Virus record (IMG/VR): IMGVR_UViG_3300020185_000146 | Location: 1-34,311 of that record | From: a virus | DNA: 34,311 nt | Strand: one strand, 5' to 3' | Shown here: piece by piece, positions 26,097 to 33,828 of the stretch | Numbering within the stretch: the stretch's first letter is position 1 | Layout: every line of letters begins with the position of its first letter | Notes under the pieces: model-generated | Told to the model about the DNA's origin: nothing | Databases searched by the model: none | What the model saw: only the letters and a program-made list of their open reading frames with translations | Program-made: the position numbers and the translations under genes

Positions 26097-27974
26097 TTAT
26101 GCTTTCTTAATATAATCTGGGGATGGGTTAAAATAAACTACATTAGTAGATATTTTATACCCCATTATTCTAACAATTTTTCCTGTTCCTGGTTGGGTTG
26201 ATGTTAGCCTCCCTACTGCTGTTGATAAATAAACAGGGTCTCCAGCACTACCTCCGGGATCAGTGGCCATGTATACTGGTCCTTCTAAAAGCATACCATC
26301 TGAGGGGTCACCTGCTGCTGCTGCTGCTGTTGCTACTGCCATCCATCCTTTAGATGTAGATTCATTATCGGCGTCAGCACTGCCCCATGCTGCACTATTG
26401 TAATAATAAACATATCCTGCTGAAATAGGATCAGGACTAGTAACGCTAGTATAAAATATACGAGAGCCAGGACCATATGTACCTGCTGAAGAAGCACCTT
26501 GGGGGGTTATTTTAATAGTACTAGCTGCTAAAATACCTGATAAAATGGCATCAGTTCCATCAAAAGTAAAATTAGCATCCCCATCTATTGAATTGGAATC
26601 AGTAAATGTTGCTATTCTATTATTTACTCCATTTGAAGCATCTACTAAAGCTGAACCCCAAACTCTAGAATCAATTTCATCTGTTTTTAAAACATTGTCT
26701 GAGTCTTTGATAACAACAGAATTATCTACTCCTGTAGGCATATTCGGTACTTCAATAGTATCCGATATTGTTACTTCTCCAGTAATGTCTAATAAAGTAC
26801 CATCAAAATTAAGATTAGCATTTACAACACCCCCACCTGTACCATCATAAGTAATAACACCATCTTGAGTAGTTCCTGTAAGATTTAGTAAACCTGATGA
26901 TCCTGATGTACCTGAAGTACCATCTGCTCCATTTTCACCTGAAGTACCTGATGATCCTGATGTACCTGAAGTACCTGAGGTACCATTGGCACCATCTGCT
27001 CCATTTTCACCTGAGGTACCTGATGATCCTGATGTACCTGAAGTACCTGATGATCCTGATGTACCTGAAGTACCTGAAGTACCATTGGCACCATCTGCTC
27101 CATTTTCACCTGAGGTACCTGATGATCCTGATGTACCTGAAGTACCTGATGATCCTGATGTACCTGAAGTACCTGAGGTACCATTAGCACCATCTGCTCC
27201 ATTTTCACCTGAGGTACCTGATGATCCTGATGTACCTGAAGTACCTGATGATCCTGATGTACCTGAAGTACCTGAGGTACCATTGGCACCATCTGCTCCA
27301 TTTTCACCTGAGGTACCTGATGATCCTGATGTACCTGAAGTACCTGAGGTACCATTAGCACCATCTGCTCCATTTTCACCTGAGGTACCTGATGATCCTG
27401 ATGTACCTGAAGTACCTGATGATCCTGATGTACCTGAAGTACCTGAGGTACCATTAGCACCATCTGCTCCATTTTCACCTGAGGTACCTGATGATCCTGA
27501 TGTACCTGAAGTACCTGATGATCCTGATGTACCTGAAGTACCTGAGGAACCACTTGTACCTGAGGTGCCTGAAGAACCTGATGTGCCACTAGTACCTGAG
27601 GAACCACTTGTACCAGATGTACCTGAGGAGCCACTTGTACCTGATGTACCTGAAGAACCTGATAATCCTGAAGTACCTGATGATCCTGATGTACCATCTG
27701 CTCCATTTTCACCTGAGGTACCTGAGGTACCTGAACTGCCTGAAGCTCCTGGTCCTAAAGGAATTTCAGTCCAACCATTAATATTAGCATAATTACTTAA
27801 ATCAGTAAGGATAAAATAACCTTCTACTCCAGATCCTGTTTGATATACTGTAAGGCCTTCAAATACATTGTCTGTTGCTAAACTAAACCTTTCAGTGGAA
27901 TTAGCCAGCGTGAACCTTGCGTCTACGGGTTGGTCATTACCTACTGTGAATCCGTCTCCTACTGATATTGGCAT
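26097..27974 (-). CDS. Collagen-like tail fibre with shared N-terminal anchor (625 aa)
   Basis: Residues 1-75 are homologous to the N-terminus of the 173-aa protein at 30599-31120. Both have GF..GN..PVD.R.T.A, then NVFEGL.VYQ, LTD.SN and NGWTEI, which suggests a common attachment module. Residues 77-365 are collagen-like, with tandem 33- and 24-residue blocks each containing ENGADGANG. The C-terminal 250 residues form a beta-rich domain with FDGTLLDITGEVTISDTIEV, RVWGSALVDASNG and, at the end, GRLTSTQPGTGKIVRIMGYK and YFNPSPDYIKKA, like other phage fibre tails ('...G.v.r.vG.......v.fnp...'). The start overlaps the preceding gene in TAATG. The gene and fibre role are secure; the receptor is unknown. 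Confidence 0.88.
   Translation of the reverse strand: MPISVGDGFTVGNDQPVDARFTLANSTERFSLATDNVFEGLTVYQTGSGVEGYFILTDLSNYANINGWTEIPLGPGASGSSGTSGTSGENGADGTSGSSGTSGLSGSSGTSGTSGSSGTSGTSGSSGTSGTSGSSGTSGTSGSSGTSGTSGSSGTSGTSGSSGTSGENGADGANGTSGTSGTSGSSGTSGTSGSSGTSGENGADGANGTSGTSGTSGSSGTSGENGADGANGTSGTSGTSGSSGTSGTSGSSGTSGENGADGANGTSGTSGTSGSSGTSGTSGSSGTSGENGADGANGTSGTSGTSGSSGTSGTSGSSGTSGENGADGANGTSGTSGTSGSSGTSGENGADGTSGTSGSSGLLNLTGTTQDGVITYDGTGGGVVNANLNFDGTLLDITGEVTISDTIEVPNMPTGVDNSVVIKDSDNVLKTDEIDSRVWGSALVDASNGVNNRIATFTDSNSIDGDANFTFDGTDAILSGILAASTIKITPQGASSAGTYGPGSRIFYTSVTSPDPISAGYVYYYNSAAWGSADADNESTSKGWMAVATAAAAAGDPSDGMLLEGPVYMATDPGGSAGDPVYLSTAVGRLTSTQPGTGKIVRIMGYKISTNVVYFNPSPDYIKKA
26885..27745 (-). repeat. 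Nested tandem repeat, 99-bp and 72-bp units
   Basis: The landmark CCATTTTCACC (plus strand) starts at 26929, 27001, 27100, 27199, 27298, 27370, 27469 and 27702/3. Spacings are therefore 72, 99, 99, 99, 72, 99 and then a longer irregular gap. Units differ by exactly 27 bp (three 9-bp subunits, TSGTSGSSG). Units are nearly identical in DNA, unlike the more degenerate 9-bp repeats in the other fibre genes, so the array is probably a recent expansion. Confidence 0.9.
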
Positions 27975-28882
27975 TAGAATATAAATTGATAGGTTTGTGA
28001 GGAAATAGAAGTAGTACCATTAGATTGATAAATAAAATATTCAACTCCTGTCCATCCATTTCCTCCATCGATAGTTATAGTGTATTTAGTAAAACTATTA
28101 GTAACAGTAAAGCCATTTCCATCCTTAATTTGGGATAAATTTCCATATCTAGAAGGATACGCAAATTGAAGAAATTGGGAAGAAGCAGACCATGTTACAT
28201 CTTGACTAGAAGGCTTAGTTTTTGTTAATTTAGTAGCACCATCATCTTCTATATCAGTTGATGTCGCAGATGATAAATCTGTAGTACTTACATTATAATA
28301 TATAGGATATACAAAAGTATAATATCTATAAGCATTTAGCTCAGCGCTGTTAGTTTGATCAAACGCTCTTATTCTAAGGGAAATACTTTTACTATTACTT
28401 GTAAAGGAGGTCATACCAAGTGTATGACCTGAAGCAAAATTAAAAGTATTACTACTTCCTAAAGTTTCGGATGTTAAATCTTCTTGGAAATTGCCAGTAT
28501 CAGCATTTGATGCTGTAACTGTAAGTTGATGAGGAAATAACCCATTTGGGGAATTTGACCCTGCTGTAAATGTTACTTTACCCGCAGTAAAGTTACTACT
28601 TGTTCCTACCTCTCTTGTACCTGTTCCTATACTACCCCCAGCAGTAGTTTGTAGTCCAGGGGTTCCTAATGAAGATTGAATAAATGTAATTAATATACTC
28701 CTAAGTAAAGTTTCTACTGAAGATCCTTGGTCAAATGTTGTTCCCGAGGATACCCCTCCTACAGTTTGGTTTGCTTCTAATTCTTGTTGAAGTTTTAGAT
28801 CCCCTGTTATACCCCCACTTGAGGTAATTTCGTTAAGGATAGCAGTGCTACCGGATGTTATGACCTTTTTCCAATTTGGCAT
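27974..28882 (-). CDS. Fibre-tip-like structural protein (302 aa)
   Basis: The N-terminus MPNWKKVITSGSTAILNEIT matches the start of the 406-aa protein at 29342-30562 (MAEWKKVVVSGSDVSQLN), suggesting a shared attachment motif. The middle (residues 50-190) is Ser/Thr-rich and beta, with an EVGTSSNFTAGKVTFTAGSN repeat-like strand pair. The C-terminal part (about 235-302) has SQFLQFAYPSRYGNLSQIKD, then NSFTKYTITIDGG and VEYFIYQSNGT. This 'FAYPS.YG.LS.I.D ... Y..Y' pattern is common in receptor-facing domains of phage tail proteins. The message has a structured leader of about 69 nt after a promoter-like motif. It is coupled (TAATG) to the 625-aa fibre downstream, so both are probably made together. 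Confidence 0.78.
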   Translation of the reverse strand: MPNWKKVITSGSTAILNEITSSGGITGDLKLQQELEANQTVGGVSSGTTFDQGSSVETLLRSILITFIQSSLGTPGLQTTAGGSIGTGTREVGTSSNFTAGKVTFTAGSNSPNGLFPHQLTVTASNADTGNFQEDLTSETLGSSNTFNFASGHTLGMTSFTSNSKSISLRIRAFDQTNSAELNAYRYYTFVYPIYYNVSTTDLSSATSTDIEDDGATKLTKTKPSSQDVTWSASSQFLQFAYPSRYGNLSQIKDGNGFTVTNSFTKYTITIDGGNGWTGVEYFIYQSNGTTSISSQTYQFIF

Positions 28883-28896
28883 TTCAATTCACTGCG

Positions 28897-28941
28897 GTTG
28901 GTTACATCAAAGTGTGATGCCCACTTCCCTTACGGGCCAAC
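28897..28941 (-). ncRNA. Structured 5' leader, possible three-way junction
   Basis: On the coding strand GTTGG (28941-28937) pairs with CCAAC (28901-28897). Enclosed between them are CCC-GTAA-GGG (a GNRA-type loop; an alternative CCC...GGG pairing further along also exists) and CATCA-CACTT-TGATG. This could fold as two hairpins in a closing stem. It lies between a promoter-like motif and the 302-aa gene, where other genes have short A-rich leaders, and its GC content is locally high. It could be a translational control element or a processing site. No known riboswitch was recognised. Confidence 0.4.
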
Positions 28942-28945
28942 AATA

Positions 28946-28959
28946 TTTGCTATAAATAT
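28946..28959 (-). promoter_or_regulatory. Putative late promoter motif upstream of structured leader
   Basis: The coding strand reads ATATTTAT then AGCAAA. The 8-mer is 69 nt before the ATG of the 302-aa gene, which is the longest spacer of the ten copies. Confidence 0.55.
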
Positions 28960-28967
28960 GAAAAAAA

Positions 28968-29135
28968 TTACTTAGATGTAGTCTTTTTTGGAGGAGTTTT
29001 AGATTTATTTAAATCAGAAATATTTGTTTCTAATTTTATTTGTAAGGTAGATATTCTTTGAGCATCCGAACCTTTTATTGTTATATGGTTTAATGATTCT
29101 CTTAGTACGCTTAATTCTTCAATTGTATAACTCAT
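28968..29135 (-). CDS. Tiny coupled protein (55 aa), unknown function
   Basis: ATG at 29135-29133 overlaps the TGA of the 63-aa gene in ATGA, so translation is probably coupled. Product: MSYTIEELSVLRESLNHITI, then a helical segment LQIKLETNISDLNK and a basic, Pro/Lys-rich end (KTPPKKTTSK). It looks like a short amphipathic helix or coiled-coil protein with a charged tail. It is inside the fibre block, so a fibre assembly or chaperone role is possible but unsupported by any motif. It ends 9 nt before a promoter-like motif. Confidence 0.65.
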   Translation of the reverse strand: MSYTIEELSVLRESLNHITIKGSDAQRISTLQIKLETNISDLNKSKTPPKKTTSK

Positions 29136-29323
29136 GTTCCTAATTTAACATATTGGTTTTGTAACTTAACTACTACTTTATAGAGAGTATCTAAATCTTC
29201 TCCTTTAAAGTTAGATTCTTTAATAGTATTTAATATAAATTCAATTTCCTGCTTATCCAAGTTACTTGTTGGTGAAGGTTTAGCTTTTTGTTGTTGAGTT
29301 TGTACTTTATCAAATAATCCCAT
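29132..29323 (-). CDS. Small conserved-looking protein (63 aa), unknown function
   Basis: Starts MGLFDKVQTQQQKAKPSP. The rest (LDKQEIEFILNTIKESNFKG, DLDTLYKVVVKLQNQYVKL) is a compact helical region with the 'EIEF.L..IK.S.FKG...LY....KLQ' pattern that I recall from short proteins in T4-like fibre clusters. I know no function. It starts 19 nt after the 406-aa gene, with only a degenerate copy of the promoter-like motif (one mismatch, 29335-29342) in front. Its stop overlaps the next ATG. A regulatory or assembly role is only a guess. Confidence 0.75.
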   Translation of the reverse strand: MGLFDKVQTQQQKAKPSPTSNLDKQEIEFILNTIKESNFKGEDLDTLYKVVVKLQNQYVKLGT

Positions 29324-29341
29324 AACTAATTAAATTAAATA

Positions 29342-30562
29342 TTAAACGTAAATCCAAATTTCACTATCGCTTCCAACAAACATGTTGCCTTTTTTATCGT
29401 ATTTAGCAACAACTTCAGTATCGGGATCAGCAGTAGTTCCTTCTACTACAAAATTAACAAAAGCATCTGGGGAAAATGTAGTAGCATCTGCTGAGAAACT
29501 ACCTGTAACACCCCATCTTACGTCAGCTGAACTCCAAGCAAATGTTTCACCTACATCTTGGGTAGCTTGTTGAATAACAATACCACCAGGGGCAGTTCCT
29601 GCAGATCCAGAATTTAATAGAATAAATTGGTCAGCAACTAATAAGTTTTCTGTGTTTTGGAACGAAGCTGTACCTTGAACAACAAGATCCTTATTAATTG
29701 TAATAGTGTCACCTGAGAATGTTCTATTGCCAGCAATTGTGTCTGCTAATCCATACGTTACAGTACCACCGGTACCTAAAGTAATTGAGGAACCACCATC
29801 TATTGTAATTTCATTAGCAGTACCAGCAAATGTAATTTGAGTATTACCTTCTACAGCATCACCTGCTGAAGAACCATAATCTACACTAAATGTAGCTGCT
29901 CCTGAACCATCAAAAGTGCCATTAGTAGAAGATAAACCTGTTCCTGCTGTTAAAGCATTAGGTACTTTAAGGGTAGATAATGTATTTGATGAAAGTGTAA
30001 TCGTAGTACCATCAGCAACGTCGCTGTTAAGCATTGTACCTTCAACAGCACTTGCTTGAATTACTGAATTTCCATCAACATCTACATTAACATCACCTGA
30101 AATAGTGGAAAGAATAGAACCTGAAATAGCTTGGGTTAATGTTGAGGTATTAACAGCAACATCATTAGTATTGTGAGTGCCTGCTCCAACTGCTGCTGTT
30201 CTAGCAGTGCTACCATTATAAGCATCACTTGAAGCTAAACCATTACCAATAGTTAAATTTGCTAAGTTACCACCAAGTGAAACACCACTAATAGTAGAGT
30301 TAGCTAAGCTTGTGTTAGGAATAGCACTTAAACCAAAGGTTAAAGTATCTGAACCGGCGGCAGCACTAATATCTAAACCTTGGTCTGAGCTTGAAGCAAA
30401 GTTTAAAGTATCAGCACCTTGATCTGCTATTAAATTAGTTCCATTAAACGAAGCAGTAGCAAATGCATTAGGAGCAGCATCAGCTGCTGTTAAATATCCT
30501 GCGTCGTTATTTAGTTGTGATACATCACTACCACTAACTACTACTTTTTTCCATTCAGCCAT
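29342..30562 (-). CDS. Tail fibre-like structural protein (406 aa)
   Basis: Starts MAEWKKVVVSGSDVSQLNND, sharing the 'WKKV..SGS' start of the 302-aa protein. The body is a Gly/Asn/Ser/Thr/Ala-rich beta-repeat sequence with spaced DTLNFASSS, SDTLTFGLS, TITLSSNTLS and QITFAGTANEITI strands, typical of a trimeric beta-helical fibre shaft. The C-terminal 120 residues (NKDLVVQGTASFQNTENLLV, then DQFILLNSGSAG and KYDKKGNMFVGSDSEIWIYV) form a distinct end domain of the type found in marine phage fibres. No chaperone or autoprotease motif such as the Ser-Asp of peptidase S74 was recognised. A promoter-like motif with one mismatch lies 24 nt upstream. Confidence 0.82.
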   Translation of the reverse strand: MAEWKKVVVSGSDVSQLNNDAGYLTAADAAPNAFATASFNGTNLIADQGADTLNFASSSDQGLDISAAAGSDTLTFGLSAIPNTSLANSTISGVSLGGNLANLTIGNGLASSDAYNGSTARTAAVGAGTHNTNDVAVNTSTLTQAISGSILSTISGDVNVDVDGNSVIQASAVEGTMLNSDVADGTTITLSSNTLSTLKVPNALTAGTGLSSTNGTFDGSGAATFSVDYGSSAGDAVEGNTQITFAGTANEITIDGGSSITLGTGGTVTYGLADTIAGNRTFSGDTITINKDLVVQGTASFQNTENLLVADQFILLNSGSAGTAPGGIVIQQATQDVGETFAWSSADVRWGVTGSFSADATTFSPDAFVNFVVEGTTADPDTEVVAKYDKKGNMFVGSDSEIWIYV

Positions 30563-30580
30563 TTTGTTTTATTTTTAAAT

Positions 30581-30594
30581 TTGATTATACATAT
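30581..30594 (-). promoter_or_regulatory. Variant late promoter motif upstream of 406-aa fibre gene
   Basis: The coding strand reads ATATGTAT then AATCAA: one mismatch in the 8-mer, but with the conserved downstream C-AA. The 8-mer is 24 nt before the ATG. Confidence 0.4.
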
Positions 30595-30598
30595 ATGA

Positions 30599-31120
30599 TT
30601 ATTCAATTCCCATATAAAAACTTCCATTTGAATAATAAAGTCCACCTGTAATTGCGGTTGGGGCGGAATTCATGTTGCCTAAGGTTAATACACCTTCATT
30701 ATTAACTTTAAGCTTTTCATCTTGGCCGTTACCATTTTCAAGTTTTATAATAAAAGGAGTTGTACCTGTAGATCCTGTTATTTCTATACTGCTACTTATT
30801 GATAATAAACTACCAGTAAATAACATATGTTCTTCTGCGAGGATTCCTGTTGAGGTACCATCCGATGTAAGGATTCTATTATCACCAGGATTTGTAATAC
30901 TAGTGCCCCCTGCTATTTCAGTCCATCCATTATCATTTCCTACATTACTAGGATCAGTTAAGACATATAATTCATTAGTATCTTGTTGATAAACTATTAA
31001 CCCTTCAAATACATTATTTATAGAAAACCCCTTTCTTGCAGTTGCATCTGCTACAGTTATTCTAGAGTCAACAGGATCTGTATTACCTATTTGGAAGCCT
31101 TGGGGGAGAGTATACGGCAT
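30599..31120 (-). CDS. Short fibre protein with shared N-terminal anchor (173 aa)
   Basis: Residues 1-75 (GFQIGNTDPVDSRITVADAT, NNVFEGLIVYQQDTNELYVL, NDNGWTEI) are homologous to the first 75 residues of the 625-aa collagen-like fibre. There is no collagen region here; instead a beta-rich segment (about 80-173) has LFTGSLLSISSSIEITGSTG, LKVNNEGVLTLGN and the end GGLYYSNGSFYMGIE. The last part looks like a typical fibre C-terminal 'GGL.Y..G.FY.G' motif. The ATG is 4 nt after the stop of the 855-aa fibre, so it is probably co-translated. A short fibre or an adaptor competing for the same attachment site is plausible. Confidence 0.78.
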   Translation of the reverse strand: MPYTLPQGFQIGNTDPVDSRITVADATARKGFSINNVFEGLIVYQQDTNELYVLTDPSNVGNDNGWTEIAGGTSITNPGDNRILTSDGTSTGILAEEHMLFTGSLLSISSSIEITGSTGTTPFIIKLENGNGQDEKLKVNNEGVLTLGNMNSAPTAITGGLYYSNGSFYMGIE

Positions 31121-31124
31121 CTAC

Positions 31125-33692
31125 TTAAGTTGATAATTCATAATCTGCTGATGATCCCCCTCCTCCGGATTGAATAAATGTTGTTACATAAAATCTATAA
31201 CCCCCTATAGTACCTGTAGTGAAGGCTCCTATAGATCCAAAACCATCAATACTAATTGCGTTAAGAGTGTATGCATCATCCATCACAATATAAATATATT
31301 TGTCTCCGGACCATGATATTGTAAAGGTGTCACCATTTGGATTTTGGTTGTTAAAATCAAGTGTACCCCCATTATCTGTCCAATCTGCTACATCTAATAA
31401 TTCCGCCTCTGTAGGAGATAAATTACTAGTAAAATGACCTGATGGAAAAGCCGCATATCTTAAACTAATAATACGGTTAAATGCTTTACTTCTATTAACA
31501 GTTGTTGTTGTAGGGGTACCTAATCCATTCGAATTGTAATTACCCGTTATTGTTAAATTAGAGGGGTCACCCGTAGCTGTAAATGTTATAGTATTACCAC
31601 TCTTATTATTTTCTACACTTGTTTCAGCCCATCCTCTTAATGTGGCGCTACTAGCAGAAATATATGTAGCATCTCCCGTAACTCCTCTTTCTATAGCGGA
31701 TGTAGAATTATTAGTTTTGTTAGTTATATAATTATCATTTGATAACCCTGTCCATGTAAATGTATAATTGGGTTGATTTGGGTTAGCTTTACTTAAAGTA
31801 GTACCTGAGGCATCCCCCGAATCTATACTTATGTCTGATCCATCTTCTAATTGAACATTTAATCCAGCTTTAAATGTATGAGAACCCGAATGTAAATAGC
31901 TTACATAATCTTGTATATCAAACGTTATAGGAGAGCTATCTACACTAATAGTATCAATTTGGGTTTCAACCCCATTAATATCTGCTAATAAAGAAGCTGA
32001 ATTAAATGTATTAGTAGCATCTAATGTATATGGAAAACTAAATGTATAATTATCATCTATTACATATGAACCCGCACCTGGGCCACTAAATCTATCTGTG
32101 TTAAATCCTGATGTAGTAAGGGTTCCAGGTACAGGTAATGATGGGGTTCCAAATTGTAATATTAACTGCCCGCCACTAGCTGTAACAAATACATTATTAT
32201 CAAAATCCAATATTTTAAGGGTAGATAAATCTACTGCAGGTGAGGAACCAGTTTGATATTGGGTAGTATTTCCTCCTTCACCCCCACTTGATATTTCTAA
32301 TCTAGCTGTTCCTCCTCCTAAATCTGTTAATTCTCCACTTCCTGAAATCTCTAACCTATTAACTTCTGTAATATCTACAGAACCACTTACTATTTGTAAA
32401 CTAACCCCAGAAGTACCTGAAGTGCCACTAGAACCTGATGTACCACTTGTGCCTGAGGAACCACTAGAACCTGATGTGCCTGATAATCCTGAAGTGCCTG
32501 ATGTGCCTGAGGAGCCACTTGTACCTGCTGTGCCACTAGAACCTGAAGTACCATCTTCACCTGATATACCTGAAGTACCTGAAGAACCTGTTAAACCACT
32601 AGTACCTGAAGTACCTGAGGTACCTGATGTGCCACTTGTACCTGAAGAACCTGATGTGCCACTTGTACCTGAAGAACCATCTCTACCTGCTGTGCCACTA
32701 GAGCCTGAAGTACCATCTTCACCTGATGTACCTGAAGTACCTGAAGAACCTGTTAAACCACTAGTACCTGAAGTACCTGAAGTACCTGATGTGCCACTTG
32801 TACCTGAAGAACCTGATGTACCACTTGTACCTGAAGAACCTGAAGTACCATCTCTACCTGCTGTGCCACTAGAGCCTGAAGTACCATCTTCACCTGATGT
32901 ACCTGAAGTGCCTGAAGAACCTGTTAAACCACTAGTACCTGAAGTACCTGAGGTACCTGAGGTACCTGATGTGCCACTTGTACCTGAAGAACCTGATGTG
33001 CCACTTGTACCTGAAGAACCTGAAGTACCATCTCTACCTGCTGTGCCACTAGAGCCTGAGGTACCATCTTCACCTGATGTGCCTGAAGTACCTGAAGTGC
33101 CACCTGTACCTGATGTGCCACTTGTGCCTGAGGAACCTGATGTGCCACTTGTGCCTGAAGTACCAGGTGTACCTGGAGCACCTTCTTGGTTTATGGTCCA
33201 ATCATCATATGTACTTCCGTCTCCAGTTGAAGTAGAAGATACTCTTAACTCTCCAGTTCCACTTGTGTATTCTAATACAGTTGCTGTAAAACTATCATTT
33301 ATAGGGTCTGTAGTAGATGCTATTAGAGCAGATAAACCTGCGGACCATTGTAATCCAGTTTCTATTGTTAAAGATATTTCTATCCCTGTAGAAGTTGGGA
33401 TTGAAAATTCTGTGGAAGAAGTAGTAGAAAATCTATCAGAAGTACCACTTGTCCCACTAGTTCCTGCTGTACCAGAAGTGCCTGATGAACCACTTGTACC
33501 GGATTTACCTGTGGCTCCTTCACTAATTGTTACTACTTGGGTATATTCTTCTTGAACAATTAAGCTAGTTTGAGGTAATTCAATAGTAACAGACTTATTA
33601 CAAACTCTATCCGTAACAATAACCTTTTCATTTTGGTCTTGTAAGATAATTTGGTTTGGTTGGTCTGATATGTTGATTGAGTTACGACTCAC
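31125..33692 (-). CDS. Collagen-like tail fibre, GTG start (855 aa)
   Basis: The start is GTG at 33692-33690; no closer ATG preserves the N-terminus (SRNSINISDQPNQIILQD). Residues 1-60 are a beta-rich anchor. A short collagen segment (about 60-85) is followed by a globular insert at about 85-170 with LTIETGLQWSAG, DPINDSFTATVLEYTSGTGE and YDDWTIN. This is a module often found between collagen-like parts of phage fibres ('t.ETGL.ws.G......s.....f.a.v..Y.s.tG.L.v......G.....W.i'). Residues about 172-430 are collagen-like. The C-terminal 425 residues are a beta-rich receptor region ending GGGGSSADYELST. The start overlaps the 48-aa ORF by 11 nt. There is no promoter motif in front, so expression probably comes from upstream. 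Confidence 0.87.
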   Translation of the reverse strand: MSRNSINISDQPNQIILQDQNEKVIVTDRVCNKSVTIELPQTSLIVQEEYTQVVTISEGATGKSGTSGSSGTSGTAGTSGTSGTSDRFSTTSSTEFSIPTSTGIEISLTIETGLQWSAGLSALIASTTDPINDSFTATVLEYTSGTGELRVSSTSTGDGSTYDDWTINQEGAPGTPGTSGTSGTSGSSGTSGTSGTGGTSGTSGTSGEDGTSGSSGTAGRDGTSGSSGTSGTSGSSGTSGTSGTSGTSGTSGTSGLTGSSGTSGTSGEDGTSGSSGTAGRDGTSGSSGTSGTSGSSGTSGTSGTSGTSGTSGLTGSSGTSGTSGEDGTSGSSGTAGRDGSSGTSGTSGSSGTSGTSGTSGTSGTSGLTGSSGTSGISGEDGTSGSSGTAGTSGSSGTSGTSGLSGTSGSSGSSGTSGTSGSSGTSGTSGVSLQIVSGSVDITEVNRLEISGSGELTDLGGGTARLEISSGGEGGNTTQYQTGSSPAVDLSTLKILDFDNNVFVTASGGQLILQFGTPSLPVPGTLTTSGFNTDRFSGPGAGSYVIDDNYTFSFPYTLDATNTFNSASLLADINGVETQIDTISVDSSPITFDIQDYVSYLHSGSHTFKAGLNVQLEDGSDISIDSGDASGTTLSKANPNQPNYTFTWTGLSNDNYITNKTNNSTSAIERGVTGDATYISASSATLRGWAETSVENNKSGNTITFTATGDPSNLTITGNYNSNGLGTPTTTTVNRSKAFNRIISLRYAAFPSGHFTSNLSPTEAELLDVADWTDNGGTLDFNNQNPNGDTFTISWSGDKYIYIVMDDAYTLNAISIDGFGSIGAFTTGTIGGYRFYVTTFIQSGGGGSSADYELST
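32405..33175 (-). repeat. Collagen-like repeat block with 9-bp step variation
   Basis: The landmark CCATCTTCACCTG (plus strand) starts at 32551, 32713, 32884 and 33064. The unit lengths are therefore 162, 171 and 180 bp, each differing by exactly one 9-bp subunit. Each unit encodes collagen-like GTS/GSS with an 'SGEDGTSGSSGTAG' landmark. Confidence 0.85.
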
Positions 33693-33828
33693 AGTTTCTT
33701 ATATTTACTATGTTGTTAAGTTTTGTTAAAATAACACTAGTATCTACCATAGAAACAATTATTACATCTCCACAGTTTTCTGTTACTATTATTTTAGACA
33801 AAGTTTTTAAGGGAACTACCTTGTTCAT
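33682..33828 (-). CDS. Small coupled ORF (48 aa), unknown function
   Basis: ATG at 33828-33826 overlaps the TAA of the 132-aa gene in TAATG; the stop is TAA at 33684-33682, inside the beginning of the GTG-started fibre gene. Product: MNKVVPLKTLSKIIVTENCG, then a hydrophobic, probably beta, segment (DVIIVSMVDTSVILTKLNNI) and an end NIRNCES. It fills the whole gap between the two genes and has the overlap used elsewhere in this window, so I consider it real. It could mediate translational coupling into the weak GTG start. The function is unknown. Confidence 0.55.
   Translation of the reverse strand: MNKVVPLKTLSKIIVTENCGDVIIVSMVDTSVILTKLNNIVNIRNCES

Noticed and set aside
26885-27712. Minus-strand 'HQVLQVHQDHQV' frame (and similar at 883-1386, 1852-2112, 2440-2847, 32924-33181)
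   Set aside because: Alternate-frame readings of the same repeats. They have the same period as the GTS frame and no conserved ends.
26986-27792. Long plus-strand open frame rich in 'PDVPEVP'
   Set aside because: It is the antisense reading of the collagen-like repeat. The 9-bp unit simply lacks stops in that frame. It has no leader and no non-repeat domain of its own.
29342-30562. C-terminus of the 406-aa fibre as an S74 intramolecular chaperone
   Set aside because: The end (KGNMFVGSDSEIWIYV) lacks the long helical coiled coil and the conserved Ser-Asp cleavage context of that family.
32422-33555. Plus-strand 377-aa frame of 'VPEEPLVPDVP' type
   Set aside because: This is a shadow of the 855-aa fibre repeat on the opposite strand. 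The non-repeat part is antisense to the globular insert and has no coding character.
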